Shown: positions 8,715 through 15,681 of the stretch, piece by piece
Numbering within the stretch: position 1 is the stretch's first letter
Layout: each line of letters begins with the position of its first letter
NCBI GenBank assembly: GCA_947177405.1
Contig: CAMWUJ010000029.1
Coordinates: 1 to 35,108, forward strand
Length of the DNA stretch: 35,108 nucleotides
Reading direction: 5' to 3'
From: an uncultured Porphyromonadaceae bacterium
GTDB lineage: Bacteria > Bacteroidota > Bacteroidia > Bacteroidales > Muribaculaceae
Program-made: the position numbers and the translations under genes
Notes under the pieces: model-generated
What the model was told of the DNA's origin: nothing
Databases searched by the model: none
The model's input: the letters and a program-made list of their open reading frames with translations, nothing else

Positions 8715-8745
8715 AAATATAATATTTTTTCTCCGCTATTACAAA
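8714..8745 (-). promoter_or_regulatory. Bacteroidetes-type promoter of the Rpn-family gene
   Basis: On the minus strand TTTG at 8742-8745 is followed, 20 bases on, by TATATTTG at 8714-8721; both match the -33/-7 consensus exactly. The leader to the ATG at 8677 is about 30 bases. Confidence 0.65.
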
Positions 8746-8756
8746 TTATTAAGACC

Positions 8757-8830
8757 TTAAATTCAATAAAATAGATTGATGCCGGACTCGCAACTGCAAC
8801 TTCGGCATCAATCTATTTTATCGAATTAAA
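8757..8830 (-). terminator. Long near-perfect hairpin after the 120-aa hypothetical gene
   Basis: Arms 8757-8784 and 8803-8830 pair at 26 of 28 positions around an 18-base loop, starting 5 bases after the stop codon at 8836. One of the two mismatches becomes a G:U pair only in minus-strand RNA, which fits a structure used by the minus transcript. There is no long U-run behind it, so it may act as a 3'-end protecting or rho-assisted hairpin rather than a classical intrinsic terminator. Confidence 0.6.
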
Positions 8831-8835
8831 TCTTT

Positions 8836-9198
8836 TTACTCTGCATATAGATTCTCCTCCTGCTGAGGGATGAATTCATCTACCAATTCACTGATCTTTT
8901 TCATATCCGGCTTCTTGGCCGCTGCATCAGTCAATGTCCATACAGGATAGAGTTTGGGATCGGATGCAGATTGGAAATCTGCTGCATCCTCCGAATAATC
9001 CCCATCTTCCACCGCATCCTCTTCAATGGCGTAGTCACTGAATGCGATAGACCGATCGGCATCATCATGACGCTCGATACCCACCAAAAGAGTAGTAGGA
9101 ATTACGCTTATCTGTGGATCCTCTCCATAAACTTCAGGATTTTCAATAACTTCCGCCACCTTTGCGGCTATGATATCTGTAAGTTCTTTACGTGTCAT
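8836..9198 (-). CDS. Hypothetical acidic protein
   Basis: A 120-residue protein without a family I recognise. It opens with a helix (TRKELTDIIAAKVAEVIENP), has a middle segment resembling a small beta sheet (ISVIPTTLLVGIERH), a very acidic stretch around residues 57-77 rich in Asp, Glu and Ala, and a C-terminal helix ending LVDEFIPQQEENLYAE. It has no signal peptide or membrane span. It is followed directly by a strong hairpin (8757-8830), so it is a single-gene unit. The coding call rests on codon pattern, clean start and terminator; function unknown. Confidence 0.65.
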   Translation of the reverse strand: MTRKELTDIIAAKVAEVIENPEVYGEDPQISVIPTTLLVGIERHDDADRSIAFSDYAIEEDAVEDGDYSEDAADFQSASDPKLYPVWTLTDAAAKKPDMKKISELVDEFIPQQEENLYAE

Positions 9199-9299
9199 AA
9201 GATTTTGTTATTAATATTTTTAATTCCTATTCTATTAACATTTGACGTAATGAAACAGTTCTTAGCCTTATAAAACATATAAAAATCGGGAGTTTTTGC

Positions 9300-9307
9300 T
9301 AAATTTG
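9300..9307 (+). promoter_or_regulatory. -7 element immediately before mnmD
   Basis: TAAATTTG at 9300-9307 matches TAnnTTTG exactly and ends 4 bases before the ATG at 9312. If used, transcription would begin at or almost at the start codon, giving a leaderless or near-leaderless mRNA. No clear -33 TTTG is found at the expected distance. Confidence 0.4.
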
Positions 9308-9311
9308 CAGC

Positions 9312-9974
9312 ATGAAATTGGAAATAGAGAAAACTGCTGACGGATCCCCTACACTTTATCTTGAGGATATTGACGAGCATTATCACTCAGTGAAGGGAGC
9401 CTTGGTGGAAAGCAACCATGTATATGTTGACTTAGGCTGGAGAAAAGCTGCCGAATCCTTTGACCCTGTCACTGTCTTTGAAGTGGGCTTCGGCACAGGA
9501 CTTAACGCTGCCCTTACCGCCAAAACCGCAAGAGAGAACGGTAAAAAAACTATATTCTATTCCGTGGAAGCATACCCACTGCCCAAAGCCACGATCGACA
9601 ATCTAATACCCTTCCAGGAACAGACCTACCGGGAGGAATTTCAAGCTGTAAACGATGCTGAATGGGAAAAGCCTGTTAAGATCAATCCTTTCTTTACTCT
9701 TGTAAAAATTCACTCCGATCTCCTCTCCATGACGCTGCCTGAGGGAATAAATGCAGTGTATTTCGACGCCTTTGCGCCGGAGAAGCAGCCGGAGATGTGG
9801 TCTGAGAATATTTTCAAAAAGATTTTCGGATCCCTAACCACCGGAGGAATCCTGACCACCTATTGCGCAAAAGGATCAATCCGCAGGATGTTGCAATCGA
9901 CAGGCTTCTTCACCGAGCGTCTGTCAGGGCCCCCGGGAGGGAAAAGAGAGGTGCTGAGAGCTACAAAGAAGTGA
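9312..9974 (+). CDS. mnmD: tRNA 5-methylaminomethyl-2-thiouridine methyltransferase MnmD
   Basis: A 220-residue SAM-dependent enzyme catalysing the last methylation of the wobble uridine modification mnm5s2U34 in tRNAs such as those for Lys, Glu and Gln. The SAM-binding motif I is VFEVGFGTGLNAALTA (about 55-70), and the family motif YFDAFAPEKQPEMW lies at about 150-163. The length equals the methyltransferase half of E. coli MnmC, so this is the stand-alone MnmD form without the FAD oxidase domain. The start is supported because the N-terminal Leu-Glu-Asp-Ile-Asp-Glu-His-Tyr region is part of the conserved fold. It converges on the EamA transporter gene with 4 bases between stops. Confidence 0.95.
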   Translation: MKLEIEKTADGSPTLYLEDIDEHYHSVKGALVESNHVYVDLGWRKAAESFDPVTVFEVGFGTGLNAALTAKTARENGKKTIFYSVEAYPLPKATIDNLIPFQEQTYREEFQAVNDAEWEKPVKINPFFTLVKIHSDLLSMTLPEGINAVYFDAFAPEKQPEMWSENIFKKIFGSLTTGGILTTYCAKGSIRRMLQSTGFFTERLSGPPGGKREVLRATKK

Positions 9975-9978
9975 AAAT

Positions 9979-10878
9979 TCAATTATTCTCCTTTCCACGG
10001 CTCAGAGTAACGAGCCATACTCCGGAGAATATCAACACGATAGCTACTCCTTTTAATGGGGAGAATACATCAAGCCCGAGACAGATACCGGTAATAGTAG
10101 CCACTATAGGCTGTACATAATTATACATTCCCACCAATGTCGGTCTGAGCCGCTTCTGTCCGATCATTATGCAGATATAGGCCAAGAACGTTCCACAAAT
10201 AGCTACATAAGAGATTCCACCCCATTCCATAGCAGAGATATAATACCAATCGGTGGAGACAAGAGAATCGATACTCCCCGGTATTGCAACTACAGCCGCA
10301 GAAAGGAACATCCATTTCATAATCGTGACAAGGCTATATTTCCGTATGAAATTGCGATAAAGTGTAAGATAAAGGGCATAGCTCAACTGCGCACAAAGCA
10401 CTATAAAATCTCCCAATGCCGGTTTATCACCTCCTCCTACATTCCCGCTCCCCAATATCAGGATAACAGCTCCGGCAGCTCCCAGCAGGATACCACCCCA
10501 TTTCTTTGCAGTTACAGGTTCGCGAAGAAATACCCACGCAAGCAGCATCACCCACATCGGCATAGTAGTAGTGACAAGAGAAGCCTCGCCGGGAGAGGTA
10601 AGGCTGACACCGAAAATGAAACATCCCTGGTTAAGCAGAATCCCCAACATTCCGGCCCCGAAGAGTCTGGCTATATCTTTCACAGGCACATCCTCCCGGG
10701 TGGTGAATAGGGAAGTGATCCAAAACAACAGGGCGGCGCCACCAACCCTGAAATCAACCATCACCACCGGAGCCACAATCCCTCCGGCAAATACCTTCTT
10801 GGCCACCGGTGACATCAATCCCCACATAACATTGGCTCCCAACATGGCCAGATGACCGGAAAGCTTACTTATATTCAT
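9979..10878 (-). CDS. EamA/DMT-family membrane transporter
   Basis: A 299-residue inner-membrane protein (from the ATG at 10878; a TTG two codons earlier is possible) with about ten hydrophobic segments in two homologous EamA halves of about 140 residues. Landmarks are NVMWGLMSPVAKK in TM1 and LLREPVTAKKWGGILLGAAG-like sequence closing the first half. These drug/metabolite transporters typically export amino acids or related small metabolites; the substrate cannot be deduced. The start lies next to an 11-base palindrome (TAGACCGTCTA, about 10891-10901) that may be an operator. No functional tie to mnmD is implied. Confidence 0.92.
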   Translation of the reverse strand: MNISKLSGHLAMLGANVMWGLMSPVAKKVFAGGIVAPVVMVDFRVGGAALLFWITSLFTTREDVPVKDIARLFGAGMLGILLNQGCFIFGVSLTSPGEASLVTTTMPMWVMLLAWVFLREPVTAKKWGGILLGAAGAVILILGSGNVGGGDKPALGDFIVLCAQLSYALYLTLYRNFIRKYSLVTIMKWMFLSAAVVAIPGSIDSLVSTDWYYISAMEWGGISYVAICGTFLAYICIMIGQKRLRPTLVGMYNYVQPIVATITGICLGLDVFSPLKGVAIVLIFSGVWLVTLSRGKENN

Positions 10879-10957
10879 GTTCAATTTTATAGACCGTCTA
10901 TCATTTCCAATCCAAATACAAAATTACTCATAAATTCTATAAATCAAGTTCCCTTGG

Positions 10958-10988
10958 TTGAAAAAAAGATACTTTATTACTAACTTTG
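10958..10988 (+). promoter_or_regulatory. Bacteroidetes-type promoter of the lipoprotein gene
   Basis: TAACTTTG at 10981-10988 matches TAnnTTTG exactly, with a TTG -33 core at 10958-10960 and 20-base spacing. The leader to the start at 11050 is about 55 bases. Confidence 0.6.
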
Positions 10989-11049
10989 TGACCATGACCC
11001 CAATATACAGGTCAAACTTTCCGTTTAACTTATTTTCTTTTTAAACTAA

Positions 11050-11604
11050 ATGTTTATGAAAAAATCATCAAAACTCAAATCTTTTCTCTTAATGATCTTT
11101 GCCCTTCTGGTTTCAAGTCCATTGCTTTGCTCATGTGGAGATGATGACGATATAATCTGGGATATGGCTCCGGTCAATGTCATGGTCAATATCCAAGATA
11201 CCAATGGTAACAACCTCCTGTCACCATCAGTTCCCGGCAATCTTCAAGGCAAGAAGATTGTTGCGGAATACAAAGGGCAAGAATATGAATTAAACTGGGA
11301 TGCGTCAGACGAGACACGTTATTACATGCCATTCTTCTCCGGACTGACACTACAAAGCGGCTACACTCAATCAGGTGATCAGTTAGAAGCGGATCCAAAT
11401 AAGAACTATCTCTCCTTCGGCGAGTTTGATGGAGGGGAAAATCAAGATATCACTATTTCCTTACATATCGAGGGATATTCCAATACATGGAACATATCCG
11501 TTTCCCATCACATTATATGGAAAGGTAACAATCCACATGTAACCAATACCGCCTCCCTTAATGGGGAAAACACACCTTATGATAAAATCACAATTACCCT
11601 TTAG
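11050..11604 (+). CDS. Predicted surface lipoprotein
   Basis: A 184-residue lipoprotein. The signal peptide has a lysine-rich start (MKKSSKLK), a hydrophobic core and a signal peptidase II site near PLLCSC; Cys29 is the likely lipidated residue (Cys27 is an alternative). It is followed by Gly-Asp-Asp-Asp-Asp, the acidic type of lipoprotein export signal that sends Bacteroidetes lipoproteins to the outer face of the outer membrane. The rest (VNVMVNIQDTNGNNLLSP near residues 42-59, then YKGQEYEL) looks like a compact beta domain seen in other short Bacteroidales lipoproteins. The second Met (11056) may be the true start. Ligand unknown. Confidence 0.82.
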   Translation: MFMKKSSKLKSFLLMIFALLVSSPLLCSCGDDDDIIWDMAPVNVMVNIQDTNGNNLLSPSVPGNLQGKKIVAEYKGQEYELNWDASDETRYYMPFFSGLTLQSGYTQSGDQLEADPNKNYLSFGEFDGGENQDITISLHIEGYSNTWNISVSHHIIWKGNNPHVTNTASLNGENTPYDKITITL

Positions 11605-11954
11605 ATATTAGTCATAATCCTGTTCGTTGAAAAAAATTTCAATCTCCTCTTCCTTACAATCTATAATCTACGCGGAAGAAAGATTCCCGCAATACACCCC
11701 TCCCACAATATAAAGTTATAAATATATACAATGGTTGGAAATGATATCTAAATACATGCAAATCTGGCCATTTAAGGCCATAAAACACTAATCCGGGATA
11801 TTCAGATATAAACTTATTTCTGATAATTTGAGCCATCAAACTTGCATATTCCGAAAGTTCAAATTAATTTTACACTGACAAAACGGTTGCATATGCAATA
11901 ACATTGTCAGTCTGATATAAGTATTTACTATGATTTTTGATATAAGTATTTACT
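11605..11954. other. Gene-free junction between backbone and accessory region
   Basis: No gene is supported here. On the minus strand, 11608-11652 reads as the tail of an ORF ending EIEIFFNEQDYD then TAA, similar to two other tails in the window (14275-14313 and 26094-26129) but without a start codon or body. A TGGCC/GGCCA hairpin lies near 11765-11780. The right end holds a 25-bp tandem duplication (11913-11962). I take this as the left edge of the accessory region. Confidence 0.5.
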
Positions 11955-11962
11955 ATGATTAT
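11913..11962 (+). repeat. 25-bp tandem duplication over the start of the DUF4143-type gene
   Basis: Two adjacent 25-base copies (11913-11937 and 11938-11962) differ by only one base. Each carries ATG in the same position, but the copies are 25 bases apart, so the first ATG (11930) is out of frame with the real one (11955). A recent duplication of the start region is the simplest reading. Confidence 0.8.
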
Positions 11963-13277
11963 AGAAAGAGAACAATATCTAAATCAACTACTGGCCAAAC
12001 AATGGAACGGCAAAGTTAAAATCATCACATGAATTAGGCGTTCCGGCAAATCATTCCTACTATCCACGCTTTTCAAAAGAAAATTATTAGAGAACGGAGA
12101 GTTTCCGGATAGTTTTATCGAAATAGCACCTGATCGCAAGTCTGACATCAAATTCCGCAATCCCAATCTTTTGTATGATTATGTTATACAACAAACACAG
12201 GATATCTCCCGAAAATACTATATATTCATTGATGAAATTCAGTTATCATATAAGATAAAGAATGAAGATATAGACGAAAAAATAGTGCCGGAGGAAGATC
12301 GTGAAATGTTATATACAACTTTCTATGATATTCTTATTGATCTTCTCGGACGTTCTAATCTGGATATATATGTTACCGGATCCAACTCAAAAATGCTTTC
12401 GAAAGATATAGTAACCAACTTCCGGGACAGGGGAACTGAAATAAAGGTCTATCCTCTTTCATTCTCTGAGTTTCTCCCTGTTTCAGACAAAGATAAAACT
12501 GATGCTTTTGAAGAATACCTGATGTATGGAGGGATGCCTTTAGCTGTTCTTGAATCGGATGAAAAAGAGAAACGCAACTATCTTAAAGGTCTCTTCACAA
12601 ACGTTTACATTAAGGATATAGTTGAACGTTACAAACTGAAAGATGACAGCATTCTTAGCCCTCTCGTATATGCTTTGTCTTCTGCAATCGGATCTCTGAC
12701 CAACCCCAATAGATTGGCTAACACAGCCGGTTCAGCGTTGGGAAAGACACCATCCCATAATACTATTAAAAACTATCTCCAATATATGGAAGATTCCTAT
12801 CTCTTCCAAAGCGCAAAAAGATGGGATGTTAAAGGGCGGAAGTATTTCGATTCAATCCAGAAATACTATGCTATGGATCTAGGTCTCAGAAATGCTCGTC
12901 TGAACTTCCGTCAGCAGGAAAGATCACATCTCATGGAGAATTTAATTTACAACGAACTGATTTTTAGGGGATACTCAGTAGATGTAGGAATCGTTGAAAT
13001 GAGCCGCGTAATTTACGGCAAAAGGAAATCATCACAGTACGAAATAGACTTCGTGGTAAATCTTGGTAATAACAAGGTATATATACAGTCAGCCTTGAAT
13101 GTGGATTCTCCTGAAAAGAAAGCTCAGGAGACATTTTCGCTCAGGAATACGGGGGATTTCTTTAGAAAAATCATAGTACTTGATGGTAATTCAAAATTAT
13201 GGACTGATGAAGATAGAGTGACGTATATTGGCGTTATTCCGTTTCTTTTAGACGATATACTGTCTGACCTACCGTGA
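11955..13277 (+). pseudogene. DUF4143-type AAA ATPase gene interrupted by TGA in Walker A
   Basis: Reading from ATG at 11955, the frame is MIIEREQYLNQLLAKQW... and reaches codon 26 (12030-12032), which is TGA. It then continues without another stop as IRRSGKSFLL and on to 13277. In relatives this P-loop reads TGIRRxGKS, so TGA stands exactly where GGA (Gly) is expected: one G-to-T change in an otherwise intact 440-codon gene. Downstream are IFIDEIQL (Walker B-like), YVTGSNSKMLS (sensor) and a nuclease-like C-terminal domain (YEIDFVV). Family members are ATPases of uncertain role, frequent in Bacteroidales accessory DNA. A downstream ATG at 12171 would give a protein with no P-loop, so I call it a pseudogene. 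Confidence 0.8.
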
Positions 13278-13295
13278 CTTCAACTACAATTGAAC

Positions 13296-13325
13296 GTAAG
13301 CATACGGTAAAGCGCGTATGCTTAC
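13296..13325 (+). terminator. Hairpin after the DUF4143-type gene
   Basis: Perfect 11-bp arms (GTAAGCATACG and CGTATGCTTAC) with an 8-base loop lie 18 bases past the stop codon. A U-run is lacking, but position and stem quality fit a transcript 3' end. Confidence 0.55.
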
Positions 13326-13458
13326 AAACTATCTGAGGCAATTTGTCAAAAAAATCGATATTTTACTGGCCAAACATTGGCCAAACAAATTTCGTTATAT
13401 ATCTGCTTTTCGTAGGACAGCATACTTCTTCCTCCCCATTATCACAAAAAACTAAAAC

Positions 13459-14067
13459 AAAGTACCGCAAAAAACCAAAACGAGTAGCAAGAGAACGATG
13501 CCGGGGTTTCTTGTGAACAGTTACACCGGCATAGACTGCATACTTTGCAGACAACCCTTTGTTATTGAGCCGGCAGAAGGGAGCGCAGTATATATAGCAG
13601 ATTGGCAATCTTTCGTACCGCCAATTTCGACCTTGATCATCGGGATAGAAAATTCTGAGAATTTCCTTAGGATACGCGAGCAGAAGAGTCTTTTCGATGA
13701 TTTGCTGCAACAGGAGGAGTCTGAAATCCTTTTCGTATCAAGATATGCCTTTTCCACCGATCTGAGGAATTGGTTGGCTTCTATTCCAAACAGATATCTG
13801 CATTTTGGAGATTTTGATCTGGCCGGCATAGACATCTTTTTAAATCAGTTCAAACCTCATGTGAAGGATAGAGGATCTTTTCTAATACCGTCAGACATCG
13901 AAAGCCGTCTAAAGAATGGTTCAAGGAAACGGTATGACGACCAATATCAAAAATTCTATGATCTCACCACATCTTATCCGGATATCAACCATCTGATTTC
14001 CTTAATCCACAAATATCGTCGCACCTACGATCAAGAAGGTTATATCATGAGCAATTCACATCTTTAA
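13459..14067 (+). pseudogene. 3' remnant of a TOPRIM/JetD-like (DUF7281-type) gene
   Basis: An open frame runs from just after a stop at 13453; the first ATG is at 13498, giving 189 residues. The recognisable part is a TOPRIM-like C-terminal domain: LIIGIENSENFLRI (about 46-59), and YLHFGDFDLAGIDIFLNQF (about 100-118) with the paired acidic residues of TOPRIM. This resembles the C-terminal domain of Wadjet JetD and related DUF2220/DUF7281 proteins, which cut plasmid DNA in that system. The N-terminal DNA-binding part expected in full proteins (about 290-400 aa) is missing, homology-like sequence runs upstream of the ATG, and no JetABC genes are present. I read it as decayed, though a short functional form cannot be excluded. 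Confidence 0.55.
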
Positions 14068-14105
14068 GTATTGGATACTAACAAATATGTGAAAAGGTGA
14101 TGGAT

Positions 14106-14123
14106 TTTGGCCAAACAAACTCT
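14106..14123 (+). repeat. 18-bp direct repeat, left copy (candidate att site)
   Basis: TTTGGCCAAACAAACTCT is identical to 26164-26181. It begins with the perfect palindrome TTTGGCCAAA. The two copies bound about 12.06 kb carrying the recombinase, restriction cassette and NTPase-TIR pair, so a duplicated integration site is plausible. Shorter relatives (GGCCAAACA) occur twice near 13365-13390. Confidence 0.45.
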
Positions 14124-14207
14124 TGACTTTGGGAGTAATTGAAATTGGACCATGCTTATTATCAATCAATTAAATGTTTGTATTTGTTTGTCTAAAATAC
14201 AAAAAAA

Positions 14208-14244
14208 CAATCGGACAAACAAATTTTCATTGTTTATCCGATTG
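14208..14244 (-). terminator. Intrinsic terminator on the minus strand (left module)
   Basis: A 13-bp stem (arms 14208-14220 and 14232-14244) with one position that pairs as G:U only in minus-strand RNA, followed in that direction by seven U residues (14201-14207). It lies 31 bases after the TGA ending the FFNEEEY tail, showing that the tail is a real gene 3' end. The same layout recurs at 26014-26049. Confidence 0.75.
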
Positions 14245-14274
14245 ATTATATTGTCTTTACCTAATAACTAAGGA

Positions 14275-14313
14275 TCAATACTCCTCCTCGTTGAAGAAGA
14301 TGGTAGAATTTGT
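14275..14313 (-). pseudogene. Gene 3' remnant ending in FFNEEEY
   Basis: The minus strand encodes NTNSTIFFNEEEY followed by TGA, with no in-frame start before the preceding stop. Compared with the copy at 26094-26129 the tail differs only at silent positions (TTC/TTT, GAG/GAA and the stop TGA/TAA), the pattern of selection on a protein. It is followed by a good terminator. The body of the gene is missing here and I do not recognise the family from seven residues. Confidence 0.45.
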
Positions 14314-14322
14314 ATTTCAACT

Positions 14323-14354
14323 ACTTATCTAAATTACTCCTATTTTAGATAAGT
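14323..14354. repeat. Perfect 11-bp inverted repeat
   Basis: ACTTATCTAAA and TTTAGATAAGT flank a 10-base loop downstream of the TIR gene. The half-site TTATCTAA/TTAGATAA also forms the inverted repeat at 31044-31065 upstream of the ABC-3C operon, so both could bind the same regulator; alternatively this one is a transcript-end hairpin. Confidence 0.5.
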
Positions 14355-14544
14355 AAATTAGGTGGTAAAAGACCCTGAAACGCGACGGTCCTTTAGACGA
14401 TAAAGCCTAGCAGGACGATAGGATAGTTAGGAGGCATATTTACGGAGCTATCGTGGGATCCGACTCATGTACTCAAATCAAAGGATATGATAATTGTTAT
14501 CATCGTCTATTTAGTGTAGCAAGTCTCGTTTATCAAGTAAACGT

Positions 14545-15681
14545 TTATCCAATTTTGATGGTACCATAATTGTTGCGGATATTAAAATTCGTGTTTCCGT
14601 TTTGGTTAACTGATGGTGAGGTGCTGTTGATTTCTGTAAGATTGTTCGTCTGCAGATTGGTACCTACTGCTTCGTCAGTAAACGATGCCTTAATCTGATT
14701 CATCAGATATTGTGCGTTATCCTGTGTCAAAGTTTTCATGTCAAGACTGTTCATATCGTGAATATAGGTCCAGACATCATTTATGTTATTCATGATGTCG
14801 TTGATGTCGTCAAGTTCTCGTTGGAGTAGTTCAAGACTACCTGTTTCCTGAGCGAGTAATTCGCATTTTTTAGCACGTTCTTTTTTCCAAAAGGATTTGG
14901 ATTTAAGTAGTCCTTCTGAATCTCGAGGATATTTTTCTATGTCAATTATAGGGAACACTCGTTCCTTGACATTCTTATTCTTCCATATTTGCGTGAGTTC
15001 GTACATGCAATGAGGCGATTCCAAATAGTTGTCAGTGATAATTACTATTATTCTTGCGCCCTGACCTAGCTCTTCCTCATATTTACGGATATTATCGCGA
15101 TATCCGACATGCTCCTTGTCAATGGAATAATCAATACGATTAGCTTTCAGTCCATTGATAATTGCCTCAACATGATCGTTGGTAGCTTCGTTATGCTTGT
15201 AGCTGATGTAGACTATTTTACTCATAAAAGTTAGATTTATTCTTTTTACCATTGAGTTATTGTATGAATCATGGATGCATATAGCTGCAATTGAACCTCT
15301 GAATCGGACGATAGCATTATAAAGAGTCCTCATACCGCCATCGTGCATCGGAAAGTAATCGTTGGCTTCGAAATGAAATAATATCTTGCGCTTTTCCCCG
15401 AACATTGCAAAAATATTTACTAAAACATCCTCCTCATGTTGATGGTTGGCATAGAAAATGTCAAAGTCTATGTTATGGAAGACACCGCTATCTTTGAACA
15501 TCTGCAATAAAGATTTATTCCATGACTTGATACAAACCGGTACATACTGAATACCCTCGTTGCTGCAGTATTCTTCAATATGAGCGTTATTCAAAGCAGA
15601 ATCAATTATGAAGATTCCACCTTGGCGCCATAAAAGCTCGAGTGCCTGATAAAGTGTTAAATAGATATTACCGTCAATCAT
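14545..15681 (-). CDS. TIR-domain effector with novel N-terminal domain
   Basis: A 378-residue protein in three parts. Residues 1-145 form an alpha/beta domain I do not recognise (GGIFIIDSAL near 21-30, KILFHFEANDYF near 99-110). Residues 154-250 are a TIR domain: KIVYISYKHN, IDKEHV, ARIIVIITDNYLESPHCMYE with probable catalytic Glu228, and VFPIIDI. Bacterial TIRs of this kind cleave NAD+ or make cyclic ADP-ribose-type signals. The C-terminus (357-377) is an Asn/Gly-rich motif, VNQNGNTNFNI then NNYGTIKI, closely matching residues 172-192 of the NTPase encoded just upstream. The start overlaps the NTPase stop by 8 bases, so the two are co-translated; I infer sensor and effector. An internal Met at 153 could give a TIR-only product. 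Confidence 0.88.
   Translation of the reverse strand: MIDGNIYLTLYQALELLWRQGGIFIIDSALNNAHIEEYCSNEGIQYVPVCIKSWNKSLLQMFKDSGVFHNIDFDIFYANHQHEEDVLVNIFAMFGEKRKILFHFEANDYFPMHDGGMRTLYNAIVRFRGSIAAICIHDSYNNSMVKRINLTFMSKIVYISYKHNEATNDHVEAIINGLKANRIDYSIDKEHVGYRDNIRKYEEELGQGARIIVIITDNYLESPHCMYELTQIWKNKNVKERVFPIIDIEKYPRDSEGLLKSKSFWKKERAKKCELLAQETGSLELLQRELDDINDIMNNINDVWTYIHDMNSLDMKTLTQDNAQYLMNQIKASFTDEAVGTNLQTNNLTEINSTSPSVNQNGNTNFNIRNNYGTIKIG

Larger units (their letters stand above)
14068..14544. other. Gene-free region at the left end of the putative element
   Basis: It holds, in order: one copy of an 18-bp direct repeat (14106-14123), a minus-strand terminator (14208-14244), an ORF tail on the minus strand ending STIFFNEEEY (14275-14313), a perfect 11-bp hairpin ACTTATCTAAA/TTTAGATAAGT (14323-14354), a 17-base near-palindrome ATGATAA-TTG-TTATCAT (14487-14503) and a small inverted repeat just after the TIR stop (14527-14543). 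About 14355-14486 I see nothing I can name. Confidence 0.6.

Noticed and set aside
8201..8722. 173-codon plus-strand open frame
   Set aside because: It lies antisense within the well-supported Rpn-family gene and has no family resemblance.
7697..8830. Insertion sequence built on the Rpn-family gene
   Set aside because: No terminal inverted repeats flanking both sides and no target-site duplication; the 8757-8830 hairpin has no counterpart beyond 7697.
11654..11839. 61-codon minus-strand open frame in the junction region
   Set aside because: No start context, no recognisable domain, and not continuous with the FFNEQDYD tail, which is in another frame.
12030..12032. TGA read as selenocysteine or recoded as glycine
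   Set aside because: No selenocysteine-insertion structure or recoding signal is apparent, other genes use TGA as a normal stop (for example at 535 and 15674), and Gly, not Cys, is expected at this P-loop position.
13363..13710. 115-codon minus-strand open frame
   Set aside because: Overlaps the JetD-like remnant antisense; composition is that of a shadow frame.
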